Source: Ananas comosus
Lineage: Eukaryota; Streptophyta; Magnoliopsida; Poales; Bromeliaceae
Assembly (NCBI RefSeq): GCF_001540865.1
Contig: NC_033638.1
Coordinates: 3,448,342 to 3,512,341, forward strand
Direction of reading: 5' to 3'
Length of the DNA stretch: 64,000 nucleotides
The position numbers were made by a program, and so were the translations under genes. Below the pieces are notes generated by a model, which ran no database searches, was not told the origin of the DNA, and worked only from the letters and a program-made list of their open reading frames with translations. Below are positions 13,713 through 26,928 of this stretch, piece after piece (within the stretch, counting starts at the first letter, position 1; each line of letters starts with the position of its first letter).

Positions 13713-14784
13713 ACCGGTCCCTCTGGGCGAAAACTGCCCAGTCCGGGCTGATGTAAATTTTGAGTTGAGGGCCTATGTGGATTTTGTCACTTTAGAGGCT
13801 ATAGGCAGGGCCTCTCCTCCCCCTCTCACATCTCATTTTTCTCACCTCACACCTCCTACACTTCTAAGAGAAGAGAAAGGGAAGAGAAGAAGCAAAAGAA
13901 GCAGGAGAAGGAGCTTTTTATGGAGCCTTGGAGGCATACAATCTTCTTCCATTCTCACCTTTGTGCTTTGAACTTGCGTCTGGAGGCTATTGTGGAGGAT
14001 CAAACCAACCCTATTTGTTTTTGAGGCTTGGTTTGGAGCTCTCTTGAGGTTGGTAGCTTATAATCCCCATTTGATACTTGTTTTCCTAGGTTTCTAGATG
14101 AAACCTAGATTTTGGGATTTAGGGTTATTTGGGGGTTTTTGGATTTGAGGGTCTCTTGATCTCTTTTGATGGTTGGAACGCTTTATATAGGTAGAATTGG
14201 GAGACCTCTACCTCCATTTGGGGATTTAGAGAGGGTTTTCACTTGAGGTGAGTTTTTCCAACCCTAGCTGATTGGTTAATGATTCAGCTATTTGCTCTTG
14301 TTAGTTATGGATGACGCCTATTTTTGATGTTTCTTAGGGTACTAGGGAGTTTGTGAAATCTCTTTTCGGCGAAAACGAAGAAGTCGTTCTCTTGGGGGTT
14401 TGAACTTCATGAAAATGGGCAAAATGACCCCTATGCGCCTTCTAAAACTTTTTGTAAAGTATTTTGAATGCAATCATCGCTAAAACATGATTTATATGAA
14501 TTTTAAACATTAACATCAATGCCTCATGTATCGTAAAAATTTGTAGCTCCATATAGTAGAGCTATATGTGTAGATTGCACATGCATGTGGATAGTGCTTT
14601 GGTTTTGCAAGTTGAGAATATGTCTCCATGCTAGAATTGAGTGAACTATTGCATCATGAACATATTAATACCATGCTTGGGACTCGTTGACAAAAGTGTC
14701 ATAAAAGAGGCACCATTGGAATTAGTAAACTATGCAATGCAACTTAAGACATGAATGATATATGTAGAATAGGCCTTTGGACAT

Positions 14785-14809
14785 NNNNNNNNNNNNNNNN
14801 NNNNNNNNN
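14785..14809. other. Assembly gap (25 N)
   Basis: Exactly 25 unresolved bases, a fixed-size gap convention in some gap-filling software. Confidence 0.99.
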
Positions 14810-16810
14810 TTTTGCTAAAAGTTACTTGCAGCGAGGGACATACCGAACCGGCTTACAACCTCATCGATGAAAACAAGTAATTTAATTGAGTATTCCGAAC
14901 AGTATTGTTACTAAGTTTTTATCCATTGGATATTCTTCAGAGTTGAGTCATGGAAAACAGTTTCCGTGATGCTAATCACATGTTTTTTTAACCGAAGGTC
15001 CTAATTCCTTAGGTCGCATCATGAAGGAAAAGGAGAGAGCGCTATTGCGTCCTTATGGAAGATTGCTTAGGAAAAACTGTCCGTGCCTGTTCTCACGATC
15101 ACGTTCTGATTAGCATGTGTACATGATGTGATCGAAGATTAGTATAATATGACTTATAAGATAGGAGGGGTAATCCTTATATTTTGTGCAATTTTTGTAA
15201 TGCATACAGACTATTTAATGAGCTTTAAGGAGTATTTCGTGTCACCTGAACCATCACCTTCTCCTCTCCTGCGTTCTTCACGTGCTCTTCAGATGTCACA
15301 TCTGATCACATTACATCGCAAGCCACTTATTATCATACAAATCCTTCCAATTGCCGCACTCTTCTACACTTCATAGAGGAAGACCGAAAAGCGTTTTAGA
15401 GTGGATTAACGACTATGGATCACATATAACAAGAGTCAGTATATGACATGTTTTTGGTAAGGTCCTTTTGTGATGTCGAAAACATCAAAATTATCACTCC
15501 CAGTCATTATCTCATCTTCTTGAGGGCATTTAGAGTAAACTGGTTTTGGCAGTCGTTGAGGTCTTGAGAAGAGTTGGCAGGAATATCAGAGTTAAACTTC
15601 AACCATATGATCGTATATGTGTTTTTGTGAGGCTTGAGTATTCTTTGGATAAGCATAACTCCTTGAAGAGTAAGTCATTGATTGTATTGTCAGCATTTAT
15701 AACTCCCCATTTATATCTTGTTTTCCTACGGCTGTTTTTCTAGACTCCGTAAAAGAATAAAGCCTAAGGTAAGTCATCTTTTGTTAGTTTAGCTGAGCTT
15801 TAAAATTTTGGTTAGTGGTTTTGTGTATTGTGATTCTGTCTTAGGTCAGCTACCTCTTATCCAAACTGAGATCTATCTACTTGATTTGTTTAGCAATTAC
15901 AGTTGTAGAACCTTATCTATGTGTGAATAGTTAATTAGGTTTACTGAGTTAATCAATTTGAAGAACTGGTGTAGATAATCCTCTTTATCATCGTGTGTTC
16001 GCTAATTTGGATTTATATAGTAAGTGAGGCTTATGTGTGGTCCTATCTTCACGTTATGGCAAGTGCTATGAGATTCATTTTCTCAACGCTTGAGTAATAC
16101 TGTATGTTGGTAGTTGATATTCACTAGCGATAAATTTGCATGCGTAATTCGTTCAGTTTGTAGATAGGATATGGATCTATTCTGCATTAATTTGGCACTG
16201 TTTTCTACGTATACTAGCATTGAGTGTGTGTGAATAGATCCTTTCCGTGAATACCTCGCGAAACGAAAGAAGTCGATTCTGCTTGGTGGGTTGTTCCCCC
16301 CATGAAAATGGGCAAAATGACCGCCTGATGCCTTCTAACTGTTTTGTAAGAGTATTTTTGAATGCTATAGTGTCTGCATTGCCTAATATCTATGATTAAT
16401 AACAACCTTATAACTTTAAGGCCACACTAATATCAATATGACATTAGCCTCATGTATCGATTAAAAATTATGGTACTATACTACATATATAAGCTATATG
16501 TGTAGATTGCTATGAACAGCTTGTGATATGATGCTAAGCATTGACTTTTTAATGCGAGTGTAGAATCATGATCATCACCCGTGCATGCTAGATCAGTTGG
16601 AAAGTACCACTATGCAATCCATGAACATATTAATACCAATGCCTTGGTGACTGCGTTGAATCAAAGTGTCATAAAACAGAGGCACTTGAACTATTAGTAA
16701 ATCTAATTGTTTTTGATGATAAGAGCCTATCCATAAACATGACATGTCCAGAACTATGAGAGACATGGACTGATATAGAGATAGGCCTTTTGGGAGCCTT
16801 CGATACTATT
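14810..16810. other. Probable low-accuracy duplicate of 13990-14784 (assembly artefact)
   Basis: Blocks of 13990-14784 recur in order with many small insertions and deletions. For example, the segment with ATGAAAATGGGCAAAATGAC occurs near 14410 and 16303, the CTCATGTATCG segment near 14523 and 16450, and the ATAGGCCTTT segment near 14770 and 16783. The noisy pattern resembles uncorrected long-read sequence used to fill the adjacent gap. Confidence 0.65.
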
Positions 16811-18660
16811 CCCATGTTATTAGAACATGAGGACTTGGGTTACTTGAACTATCTATACCAACTTAAATGTTTAGAATCAAAATGCTCAAATCTTATCTAG
16901 AGCACTATATCTTTGGTCGCTAACTATATCTTTACACAAAGGTTTCAAAGAATCTTTGTATATCTAATTGCGTCATACTAGTGCTTAGTTGAGGCGTTTT
17001 CTCTGTCGTCTCCCGTTAACAAAGACACCAGAATACAATCACGAGATTATTATTAGCCAATAATGCGTACTTATTAAACATTCAACAACCGATTCTATTC
17101 CTCTTTGGACCTTGACCGTACAGAAGAGCTCCTGCACCATCAATTTGATATTAGAGATAAGTGACATGATTGCGAGTGATCTATTTCCAGAGGGCTCATT
17201 CCTCCGTATGAATGTGGGGATTTTGGGTATTACTCACACACTACCACGAGGCTGATAACCGAAATAACAATATTACGAAGAACAGTCATGAAGATTTGAT
17301 TTCTATCCTAACGACTATTCAAAGGTATAAGATCATTTTATAGCAACACCTTCCGGAAGGTGCCGTGGGTACTCTGCGGAGGGCATAGACACGCCTTCGG
17401 AGTGGGTCTCTTTCAGATTTGACTTGAGTATTCATCAATGACATGCGGACGATGATGAACCTTAGAGTATTAGTTGGACATTGACTTAAATAGTAAAAAC
17501 GAAACTTTATATTTCCATTGTGACATTATGAATAGTTGGAGACTTTTACGTTCATGTCATATTGCTTCATATTTATGCTAATTACGGCTAAAAATAGAGA
17601 TATCAATTGTGTACTAGTTACATTATTTTTACTTACCTTTTCGCTTTTCTACTGTTCTCGTCACTGACAATCTTTTGTAGCTTTGGCCTTGTGGTGCATT
17701 CACTAAGTCAGTAATTGCCCACTGGGAACTATTTTTAATAGTTCTCACGCCCTGTTTTTATGGTTTCCTTTTCAGAGCCTTCTGCATCCGGCGGAGGCAC
17801 GGGATCGCGGCAAGGGGATCGCTTAGCTAGCTAGCGAGGAGCGGTACTCTGCCTAGGTGGTTTACTCTTCCTTTTTGTAGTTGAGAGAGAGTGAGAGTTT
17901 TTGTATCCATGTATAGAGACCACCTATGTATCTACCTATAGCACTTGTATATGGGTTTTCCTTGTAGCACTTTATGTCTTATTTAGTGGATTTACAGTTT
18001 TACCTTATCCTTTGTTGTAGCATTTAGACATTTATTATGCTCTGATACTCCTAGATGTCTTTTATTATTGCTTTTATTTTTGTTGTTTCTAGACGCCTTA
18101 TACGTTTTAGACGTATGGCGGGTCTGGGCACGTGCCGGGCGGGCTTCCGCTGGGTCCCGGGGCGTGACACGACGTCGGCGACACTCGAACTCCAACCGAG
18201 CTCCTCCACCACGTACGGTCGAGCACAAGGAGAAGAGAAAGAGAGCACTATAAACATCTCCTCTCTATTCTCTCTATCCTATATAGGGGGGAGAAGGGAT
18301 GGTGATACAATCAAGGCAAGAGAATTACCAAAAAGCCCCTTACCTACCCTGGTGTACCAATACACGGGCATTTGTACCGGTACAAATGGCAAACCGAGAG
18401 CAGCTGCGTAGGTTCTGGCAAAGTGTACCGGTACACCTCGATGGCTGTACCGGTACAGGAAGTGTACCGGTTACAACTCGATGGTTGTACCAGTACAACA
18501 GGCAGAAAACAACCTTTTCTATTTTGCAATGCTCACACCCTGCTCTCGCGTCGCAAAGAGTCCGTTCAGTGTCTAATTCTCACCAACGCGACTCAGACTT
18601 GTCCCGACACTCTCCAGAGCTGTCGACAAGCCTCGACAGCTGAACTCCAGGGATACCACA

Positions 18661-18689
18661 TTGGTGCTATTAATAGCATATTAGCCTAG
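18661..18689. mobile_element. AGTCCGGCT MITE, right end of the split copy
   Basis: Continues the MITE broken at 12038 (GGTGCTATTAATAGCATATT then AGCCTAG). It is followed by a (CT)n(TA)n microsatellite at 18690-18766. Confidence 0.75.
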
Positions 18690-18700
18690 TTCTCTCTCTC

Positions 18701-18766
<66 letters not shown>
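18690..18766. repeat. (CT)n(TA)n compound microsatellite
   Basis: CT repeats with a few interruptions passing into TA repeats, lying exactly between two copies of the same MITE family. Confidence 0.95.
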
Positions 18767-18770
18767 ATTC

Positions 18771-18993
18771 AGCTCCTATGCTTTTAAAAGTACCAAGTTA
18801 TTGGTGCTTGTAAGTTTTCGATCCTTGGATTAAGGGACGTGCGGTTAGGATAATGTGGGCCCCTTAGGGTTGAGTGGGTAGTTGGTTGAATAGTATGATC
18901 TAACGGATGAAAATGATCAAAGACGTAGATCTAATAGTAAAAAATTTACAAGCACCAAGTGCTTGGTGCTTTTATAAGCACCATAGCCGGACT
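18771..18993. mobile_element. AGTCCGGCT MITE, complete copy in opposite orientation
   Basis: About 223 bp. The right end read in reverse is AGTCCGGCTATGGTGCTT; the subterminal palindrome AGCACCAAGTGCTTGGTGCT is at about 18952-18971. The body matches 11837-12038 in reverse. (TA)n runs flank it to about 19078. Confidence 0.8.
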
Positions 18994-19081
18994 ATATATA
19001 TATATATATATATATGATATATATGATCTATATATATAATATATATATATGATATAGTATTATATATATTATATAGAATTG

Positions 19082-19516
19082 TGCTGGTCTGCTTATGAAG
19101 CACGAGCCTCGTGCTTCCAAGCCGTTTTCGAATGTTTAGACTTCAAATCGACGATCGCTCGTTTCTTAGGAGTTGGATCAGAGTATTTAGAAGTACCTAG
19201 AAAATAAATTTGTAATTTTCGATATCATGCCTAAGTGAACGAAAGGCTCAAAAATCATAATTTAACGGCCGTGAGTGATGCCGATTGCAGTTTAACGGCT
19301 GTAGAAATATCCAAATCACCGAATGAAATTTTGATAGAAAATTCTTCATGATACCTATATAAAACAAGTCAAAACTTTGATCTAAAATTTAAATGTCATA
19401 TATCATTTTGATAAGTATTTTATTGTTCAGCCGTGATTTGAGCACTCGATCACTTAGGAATGATATCGAAAATGTCAATTTAATTTTCTTAGAATATTTT
19501 GCAATACATCTCTCTC
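19082..19516. mobile_element. Foldback MITE related to 54333-54870, right end lost in gap
   Basis: Begins TGTGCTGGTCTGCTT followed by the palindrome AAGCACGAGCCTCGTGCTT and AGCCGTTTTCGA, the same plan as the 54.3-kb element. Its internal arms (AATCGACGATCG, TTTCGATATCAT) are recognisably related but diverged. The distal arm near 19440-19480 is inverted. It runs into the N gap. Confidence 0.7.
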
Positions 19517-20157
19517 NNNNNNNNNNNNNNNNNNNNNNNNNNNNNNNNNNNNNNNNNNNNNNNNNNNNNNNNNNNNNNNNNNNNNNNNNNNNNNNNNNNN
19601 NNNNNNNNNNNNNNNNNNNNNNNNNNNNNNNNNNNNNNNNNNNNNNNNNNNNNNNNNNNNNNNNNNNNNNNNNNNNNNNNNNNNNNNNNNNNNNNNNNNN
19701 NNNNNNNNNNNNNNNNNNNNNNNNNNNNNNNNNNNNNNNNNNNNNNNNNNNNNNNNNNNNNNNNNNNNNNNNNNNNNNNNNNNNNNNNNNNNNNNNNNNN
19801 NNNNNNNNNNNNNNNNNNNNNNNNNNNNNNNNNNNNNNNNNNNNNNNNNNNNNNNNNNNNNNNNNNNNNNNNNNNNNNNNNNNNNNNNNNNNNNNNNNNN
19901 NNNNNNNNNNNNNNNNNNNNNNNNNNNNNNNNNNNNNNNNNNNNNNNNNNNNNNNNNNNNNNNNNNNNNNNNNNNNNNNNNNNNNNNNNNNNNNNNNNNN
20001 NNNNNNNNNNNNNNNNNNNNNNNNNNNNNNNNNNNNNNNNNNNNNNNNNNNNNNNNNNNNNNNNNNNNNNNNNNNNNNNNNNNNNNNNNNNNNNNNNNNN
20101 NNNNNNNNNNNNNNNNNNNNNNNNNNNNNNNNNNNNNNNNNNNNNNNNNNNNNNNNN
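19517..20157. other. Assembly gap (641 N)
   Basis: Unresolved bases between two foldback MITE parts. Translated X-runs across it are meaningless. Confidence 0.99.
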
Positions 20158-20440
20158 GTTGTAGATAGTATAAAGAATTTTATATCAAAATTTCATCTGA
20201 TTTAAATACTTCTACACCGTTAAACTTGAAAACGACAGATATCAACCATTAAAAATTATTGATTTTGAATCTTTTCGATCACTAAGTAAATGATATCAAA
20301 AAATCACAAAAATTATTTTCTAGAAACTTAAAATACCCTAGATCAAGTCTAACGGAGCCGATCATCAATTCGAAAATTCCATCATTGAAAACGGCTCAGG
20401 AGCACGGAGGCCTCCGTGCTCCTGAGAGCACAACAGCCCT
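20158..20440. mobile_element. Right half of an AGCACGGAGGCC foldback MITE
   Basis: Closely matches 54588-54870 of the complete element, ending with AGCACGGAGGCCTCCGTGCT (20401-20420) and CAACAGCCCT. The left half is in the gap. A (CT)n(TA)n microsatellite follows at about 20441-20497. Confidence 0.85.
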
Positions 20441-20473
<33 letters not shown>

Positions 20474-20497
20474 CTCTCTCTCTCTCTATATATATTA

Positions 20498-20928
20498 CTA
20501 AATTTACTCCCGTTGATACGATTAGTACTAAAATTTTACAACTGTAAAAATTAGATGACTTTTCTTATTAAATCAAAAGTTTTAAAAAAATAAATGAATC
20601 TTAATACATAACCTTGTCTAGTTTAGACAAATACAATTGTATAAAAAAATAAATAAAATTTTAAATTATATATGTTAGGATTCATCCACTTAGAACTTAT
20701 CAAAAATATTCCTAGTTCACATGGGATAAGAAAGAAAAAATCTAAAAATTAAATCCTAATTCAGTTAGAATTTAACTTGGATTACGTCTTTGGCTGTCAG
20801 TTTCGATCCCTACATCCTTTGCATATATCACCCACTTTAATATCCTTCCTTTAACTATAGAAACCAACATTTCTTTACAATATATTATGCAAATGAATTC
20901 TTTATATACTGTTATATGATACATGTTA
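20498..20928. other. AT-rich intergenic sequence
   Basis: No gene or bounded repeat recognised between the microsatellite and the next LTR. Confidence 0.5.
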
Positions 20929-23551
20929 TGTAATATACCGAAAATTCGGAAAATAAATATCGAACTTTAGTCAAATTGACCAAAGTGCGAGGTTGGAATA
21001 CTTCGGAAAGTCCGAAGGTGTTAAAGTGGTCAAAAGTGCGTTGTGGAAGATTTTCGAGAGCTAAAGAATCAAATTCTGCAAACCTGCAGATTTTCAGCTC
21101 TCGGGGACCGGTCCCTGGTGGGAGAGACCGGTCCCCGAACGCGTATGAAGTGAGACAGCCGAAAAATCGGCTAAGTCCTGAGAAACCAGCTCTCGGGAAC
21201 CGGTCCCTGCCTGAGAGACCGGTCCCCGAGAGATCGGTCCCCCAAGGAGAGACCGGATGCATCGCGCGCAGCAGCTCTGGCTGCGCTGGGACGACCTTCG
21301 GGAACCGGTCCCTGATGGAGAGACTGGTCCCCGCCTGCGCGAACTGCCCAGTTCGGGCAGTGTATTAAAGTGAAAGTTGAGGGGTTTATTTGCATTTTGG
21401 CAACCCAATAGCTATGTATGAGGGCAAATGAGATATTTCTCTCATTTCCTCACCCTCTCACACTCTCTTCTCTCCCTCTCTCTCTCTAGAAGACAAAGAA
21501 GGAGAAGAAGAAGACAAGGAAAGGAAGGAAAAAAAAGGAGAAGAAAAAGGAGAAGAAGAAGAGGAAGTGAAGAAACTCCCTCTCCCTCATCTCTGGCTTG
21601 GAAAAGGAGAGCTTACAAGGTAAGCTTTGAACCCTAATCATGGTAGAACCTAATCTAGGATTTGGATTAAGCTTAAAATGGGTTTTGTGGAACTATTTGA
21701 GTATTTGAAGCTTTTCTTTTGCTTCTTTTGAGATCAAGGCCATGGAAATGGTGAAGCTTGAGGTGAGCTTCATCACCTCTCATGGTAAAATCCAAACTAG
21801 GGTTTGGAGTGAGCTAAGAATGGTTCTAATGGACTTTTTAGAGTATAATGAAGCTACTTTTGCTTCCCAATGAGATCAAGCCCTAGGTTTGATGATGCTT
21901 TGGAGCTAGGGCACCCAAATTGGGGCTTTTGCTCATGGGAATTTTTAAGTACAGTTGACCCTCTAAAAACCTAATTGGTGGTATTTCCGACGCGTTGATG
22001 CGCTCGGATTGACGTTACGAAAAGCCAATGTAAAGTTATGGGCAAAATGACCTAAGTTAGTTTCGTTTTACCGCAGGTAAAGAACGAGAGGTCTAAAAAT
22101 CCCAAGAAAATCATCGGAGCACCCTTGAAAGCCTACGAGGTGGGTGGTGCTTCTCAAACTCGTTGAACTTCCCTCTACGCCTAATGTGTCATTCATTTGA
22201 GCATATGTATATACATTGTTGCATGCATCTTAGGGTAAAGTAAAGATAAGAATGTGATGTTGCATGATTGTGAGTACAACTTGCTTAATGTGATGGTTGA
22301 GAACCTTATGAATGTTAAAACCCTATATGTATGCATGAGAGAAAATGTGAGTACCAAGGTGAGCCAAAGGAACCGAGTGGCACAATGACATAGATCGAGT
22401 GGCATTTGATAGTGTAAAGTGAAGAGACACTAGAGCTAGTGCGAGGCAAAGAATCAATGTGATGTAAAGAATAATGCTAATGACTAAAGTGTAAAGTTAA
22501 AGAATGCAAAAGCTAAAGATAGCCTAAAGTAAAGGAATGTAAAGAACTTGATTGCTAGAGTTAGCAACATAAAGTGATGTAATGAACACTAGAGTTAGTG
22601 TAAAGTCAAGATTGAACTTAAAATCCTTAGAGTTATGGATTCGATCATACTTGCTATGAGTTCCGTGCTCGAGGGCGGTCGCTCCCTCTCGGGCGATGCG
22701 CTCCGGAGTTATGCATCACGGGTTGGAGTAAACCCGAAGGACGGTCCTAGCGGGTGAGTTTCTGCGATGATGGACTTAATGTGAAGCAAGTTAATGTGGC
22801 GAAACCCCCGGGTTAGCCTTGAGATTAAAGAATAAAGAACAAAGAACAAAGAGTAAAGTGAAAAGAACAAAGAATTTGCATAATCTGCATTTATTTAATG
22901 TTGAGCATACTCCTTGCTTTATTGTTCAGGCATATTAGCATCATGTATAGATTGGTTACTATATGCAGCTTATTCTTTCTATTATGCCTGAGTTAGTCCT
23001 AGTGGGAAAGTCGGTGATGTTGAGGCCGAACCCACTGGGAACTTTGTTGTAGTTCTCACCCCACTATTTCCACAGAGCCGGGACCGAGCGAGCCGGCGAG
23101 CGACCGAGGTAAAGGTATCGCGCCTTAGACAGAGGCCACCAGAGTTGAGTTGGGTTTACATTTTGTTAGTAGAGTACCCTATGTTCATCTTTTGTATTTG
23201 ATGACTAGTGATGTTGAGAAAAGAATGTAAAGCCTATTTTGAGGTAAATGTGATGTAAGAAAGAAATGATGCAATGTGTAATGAAGTACAAAGAATCATG
23301 AATGTAAATAGATGCAATGTATATGATCATAAATGAATCATAGTACTTGTAAATGTTTAGTTTTCCTTTCTTTCACTAATGGCTATTGCTTACCCTCGTG
23401 TAAGCCGTTTGTGTATGTTTCCGCTAGTACATTTCTTGTTTGAATTTGTACATGTGATGAGCCTTGGGCGGATAGGAGAAATTCTGTCCGTTCGGCGTCT
23501 GTTTGACGTGCTCGGGCCGACCCAAATTGGTATCGGCTCCGGGGCGTGACA
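20929..23551 (+). mobile_element. Solo LTR (GACCGGTC subtype)
   Basis: Starts TGTAATATACCG, ends CGGGGCGTGACA, flanked by the 5-bp duplication TGTTA (20924-20928 and 23552-23556). The U3 has an ACCGGT cluster (21107-21335), then a CT-rich leader (21437-21487) and an AAG/GAA purine tract. The 3' part keeps the shared blocks GTGGGTGGTGCTT (22141), CCCACTGGGAAC (23032) and CTTGGGCGGATAGG (23464). No gag or pol. Confidence 0.93.
21107..21335 (+). promoter_or_regulatory. Paired ACCGGT palindromes in LTR U3
   Basis: Three pairs spaced about 20, 19 and 19 bp, plus one additional decayed site (ATCGGT) 15 bp from its neighbour; the last pair contains the decayed core ACTGGT. All lie upstream of the CT-rich leader. 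Confidence 0.55.
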
Positions 23552-24262
23552 TGTTATAATCGTTTCATAAATTGTATTGCATTTATTAATTAATGTGTGA
23601 CGTGGATTTATTTTTTGATTAATTTGATATATTATTTTAATCTGCGTTAGATGAGATGATTTTTAGCCTTTTTCAAAGGCAAAATTTTTACTTTGAGGAT
23701 GCAGTGAGAAATTTTATTATCATATTAGATTTAAAATAACATTATGGATATTTGTGCTTAATTTAAAATTATCCTAACATTATATCATTTGACACCTTCA
23801 TCAAATTCCATGTGGCACCCCTTCCTCTCCTTTATTCCACGTGATGAGACTTGGGCCGGTCTCTCTCTCTTCCCACCTCTCCAGCTGGTTCTCTCTCTTC
23901 CCCATTCTCTTACCCTTCTCTCTCTCTTCCCCTCCCCTCATACCCGAGCCTCTTTCTCTCTCTCTGCGGCCTCCTTTTCTCTGCTGGCGCTCTCTCTTCC
24001 CTCCTCCCCCCTCTGCAGTTGCCCCTTTCTCTCTCTCTTTACCCCTCTTCTATCTGACCATCTCTCTCTCTTCTCATCTTCTCCTAGCCGAGCCTCTCTC
24101 TATCCCCCTCTCCTCCAGCTGACGTTCTCTCTCTACACACCGAACCCCCCTCACCTCTCCACCTGCCCCTCTCTTTCTTCCATCCATGGTCTCTCTCTTC
24201 TCCCTTATCCCTCTACCGCTGGGTCTCTCTATCTCTTTACCCTTCTTCTATCCAAGCATCTC
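23552..24262. other. AT-rich then CT-rich low-complexity sequence
   Basis: AT-rich to about 23790, then pyrimidine-rich (CTCTCTC, CCCTC) sequence to 24262. The CT-rich block resumes after the LTR at 27556, so the LTR interrupted it. The long Ser/Leu-rich frames through it look like composition artefacts. Confidence 0.6.
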
Positions 24263-24436
24263 TATAAGGAAGTGAATCCTCGAAATCCGAGGATTAGACT
24301 TCCTTTGAGATCGACTGTTTGTCGAGTGTATAGGCTTCGAAAAGTCCGAAGGTGATTATAATGCATAAAGTGCATTAAGAAAGGGTCCACGAGAGCACCA
24401 GTGCAAAACCTGCACTGGAGCAGAAATGCTCTCGGG

Positions 24437-24722
24437 GACCAGTCCCTGGCAGGGAGGGACCGGTCCCATCAGACTGGGCTGCGGGGGTCTCTGATGAGAC
24501 CGGTTCCCGGCAGGCAGGGACCGGTTTCCGAACGTTGGCCCAGCGAAAATAGCCGAAATTTGGCTAAGTCCCGAAAACTCTACTCTCGGGAACCGGTCTC
24601 TCGGACAAGAACCGGTCTCCCGGGGACCGGTCTCTCAGGCAAGGACCGGTTCCCGAACGCGAAATCCTTCTGCCCGAGATGGAGAGCTCTCGGGGACCGA
24701 TCTCCCCGAGCTGGGACCGGTC
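24437..24722 (+). promoter_or_regulatory. Paired ACCGGT palindromes in LTR U3
   Basis: About nine cores or one-base variants (ACCAGT, ACCGAT). Within-pair spacings are 21, 21, 19, 19 and 20 bp; one between-pair spacing is 15 bp. Confidence 0.55.
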
Positions 24723-26121
24723 CCTCACTGCGAAAATGGCCCAGTGAGGGCTGTTTCAGAGAATGAAAAGTTGAGGGGGCTATCTACAAAATGGCATATA
24801 TGAAGGCTTAGGGCCCTCTCTCTCCCTCTCATTTGCTCTCTCTCCCTTTCACACATTTTTCCCTCTCTCTCTCTAGAAAGAAAAAAAGGAGGAGAAGAAG
24901 GAGAAGAAGAAGAGAAAGAAAAAAGAAGAAGAGGTGGAAGGAGAAGACCAAAAAGAAGAAGAAGAAGATCTTCTTCTCTCTTCCCTTCAAGCTAGAGCAA
25001 GCTTGGAGCTTGGTTTGGAGGTAAGCCCTAAATCCTCTAATGGTGTTTTTAGGGTTTGGGGATTTTATTGTTTAGAATTGGTTCGAATGGAACATAGAGG
25101 AGATAAATAGATGGGTCGGGCTCGCAATTGAAGCTCGCACCACGGATTTCCTCCTCGTTGCCATTCTAGGGCACGGATTTGGGATTCTTGGAGATCGAGG
25201 GTTTTGATCTATTTTAATGGGTCGCAAACCTAATTGCTAGGTCTCAGAACGCGTCGGCGAAGACGGTTTGCCGATCCGACGAGAGAGTGCGGAGAAATCG
25301 CCGAATCGGGTACTTGAGGGCTCGCTTCGCCCCGAGGAGTTGAAGTGACGTGCAAGGACCGCAGCGTCGAGTTTTCTACCGTCGCGGCATCGCCAAGAGG
25401 TGGGTGGTGTCCATCCCGAAGCAATCGAGCTCCTTTTTATGTTTTAGTATTTTGAGATCTTGCATCCTGTGTTCACATGCATTATAGGATAGTGTGCATT
25501 GCCTTTCCTTATGCTTTCCTATTTGATGCTATATTATGTATGAATTGCTGGATATAGGGGATTGATGAGGATTGGGCCGAGACTTGTAATCCTATAGTGC
25601 GGCGATGAAAGAATGATGCAAGGGTTGAACCAAAAGAACAAGTGGCATCTAGTTGTTAGTAAACCAAAAGAACGAGTGGCATCTAGTGGTTAGTAAACCA
25701 AAGAACGAGTGGCATCTAGTTGTTAATAACAAAAAAACGAGTGGCATGTGTGAGTTGTGAACCCATTGACTATAGTGATAGTAACCCTAGAAGATAGGGC
25801 ACCCCTGAGGTGGGAGAATTGGATCATACTCATTGTCTGCTCCCAACTTGTGATGGTCGCTCCACACAAGTAGTGCGCTCCGGAGTCGGTCACGAGGGAT
25901 AGCCTATGTGGGGTCCCGTGGGATAGGGATAGCCTAATTGGGGTCCCGAGGGATAGCCTATGTGGGGTCCTGCATACGGTCTCGGATTCGTATTATCGAG
26001 ACGGTTATATGAGTAGTAGGCGAAATCCCGAATAAGCCACGAGGTTAATGAACAAGTAAATAGCTTTACTTCTTGGACATATGAAGGGCTAGTTGGTTAT
26101 CTATTTCATTGTTCATGCATC

Positions 26122-26928
26122 TAGGGGTGTCAAACGGGCCGGGCGGCACGCGGCCAGCCCGGCCCTGCATGAGAGTGGGCCGGGCCAGGCACGGCACGGC
26201 ACTGTAGCGTGCCGTGCCGGCCCGGCCCGACCAGTTAAATCGGGCCGTGCTGGGCTTCGCTCCCGCGGCCCGATGGCCCGGCACGGCCCGGCACGACATA
26301 GGTCTGGGCCGTGCCGGGCCTAGAGAGTACCCAGGCCCGGCCCGGCACGGCACGGCCCGGCCCGTGTGGCCAGGCCCTCCCGAGCCGGGCCCAGGCAGGG
26401 ACTTGGGAGTTGGGTACAACCCAACTCCCAAGACCTGCACCACCCAACTCCCAATACTTTGGGAGTTGATCTGTTTCTTTGGGACTCCCAACAGTCAAGT
26501 GGCTTTGGGAGTTGGGCTTGGACTTAAATGCCCTTCCCAACAGTCAAAAATTTGACTGTTGGGAGGGTATTTTGGTCCAAAAAATTTAAAATTTTAATAT
26601 TTTTATAAATATATTTTAAAATTTTAATTTTTTTTACTGATATATTATTTTTTAAAAAATTAATATTTTTATTTTTATTTTTTAAAAAATTTAAATATTT
26701 TTAAATAAAATTAATAAAATAAAAAAGGGCTGGCCCGAAGCCCGGCCCGGCCCGGCACGGCCCGTGCAGTCCGGGCCGGGGGCCCGTGCTGGGCCGGGTT
26801 CCAAAAAATTTGGCCCGGCACGGCACGACCCGATTTTGGGGCCGGGCCGTGCCGGGCTGCCCCCCGGCCCGTTTCGGCCCGAAAAATGTGGGCCGTGCCG
26901 GCCCGGCACGGCCCACATTACATCCCTA
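26122..26928. mobile_element. hAT-like non-autonomous element with GC-rich foldback arms
   Basis: Terminal repeats TAGGGGTGTCAAACGGGCC and (read in reverse) TAGGGATGTAATGTGGGCC. Flanking 8-bp duplication CATGCATC / CGTGCATC (26114-26121 and 26929-26936, one mismatch), as expected for hAT. Both arms are dense arrays of GGCCCGGCACGGC-type words and their complements, around an AT-rich centre (about 26575-26725). Open frames in it (Arg/Ala/Gly/Pro-rich) are artefacts. Confidence 0.85.

Larger units (their letters stand above)
13363..18169 (+). mobile_element. Nested LTR (GACCGGTC subtype), with gap-associated duplication
   Basis: Starts TGTAGCACAC and ends GGGGCGTGACA, flanked by the 5-bp duplication CGACG (13358-13362 and 18170-18174). 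Eight ACCGGT-type sites in four pairs occupy about 13517-13712. A CT-rich leader follows at 13805-13870. Its 4.8-kb length is inflated: 14810-16810 is a noisy second copy of 13990-14784 beside a 25-N gap. After allowing for that it is about the normal 2.6-3 kb. No gag or pol. Confidence 0.8.
12039..18660 (-). mobile_element. Solo LTR inserted in a MITE and itself interrupted by another LTR
   Basis: Reads TGTTATTCCCCGG... to ...ATACCACA on the plus strand, flanked by the 5-bp duplication TTGGT (12034-12038 and 18661-18665); removing it restores the MITE. Own sequence is 12039-13362 plus 18170-18660, about 1.8 kb. The element at 13363-18169 sits inside it. The U3 end (about 18365-18500) carries TACCGGTA palindromes upstream of a minus-strand CCTATATAGG box near 18280. 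No coding sequence. Confidence 0.85.
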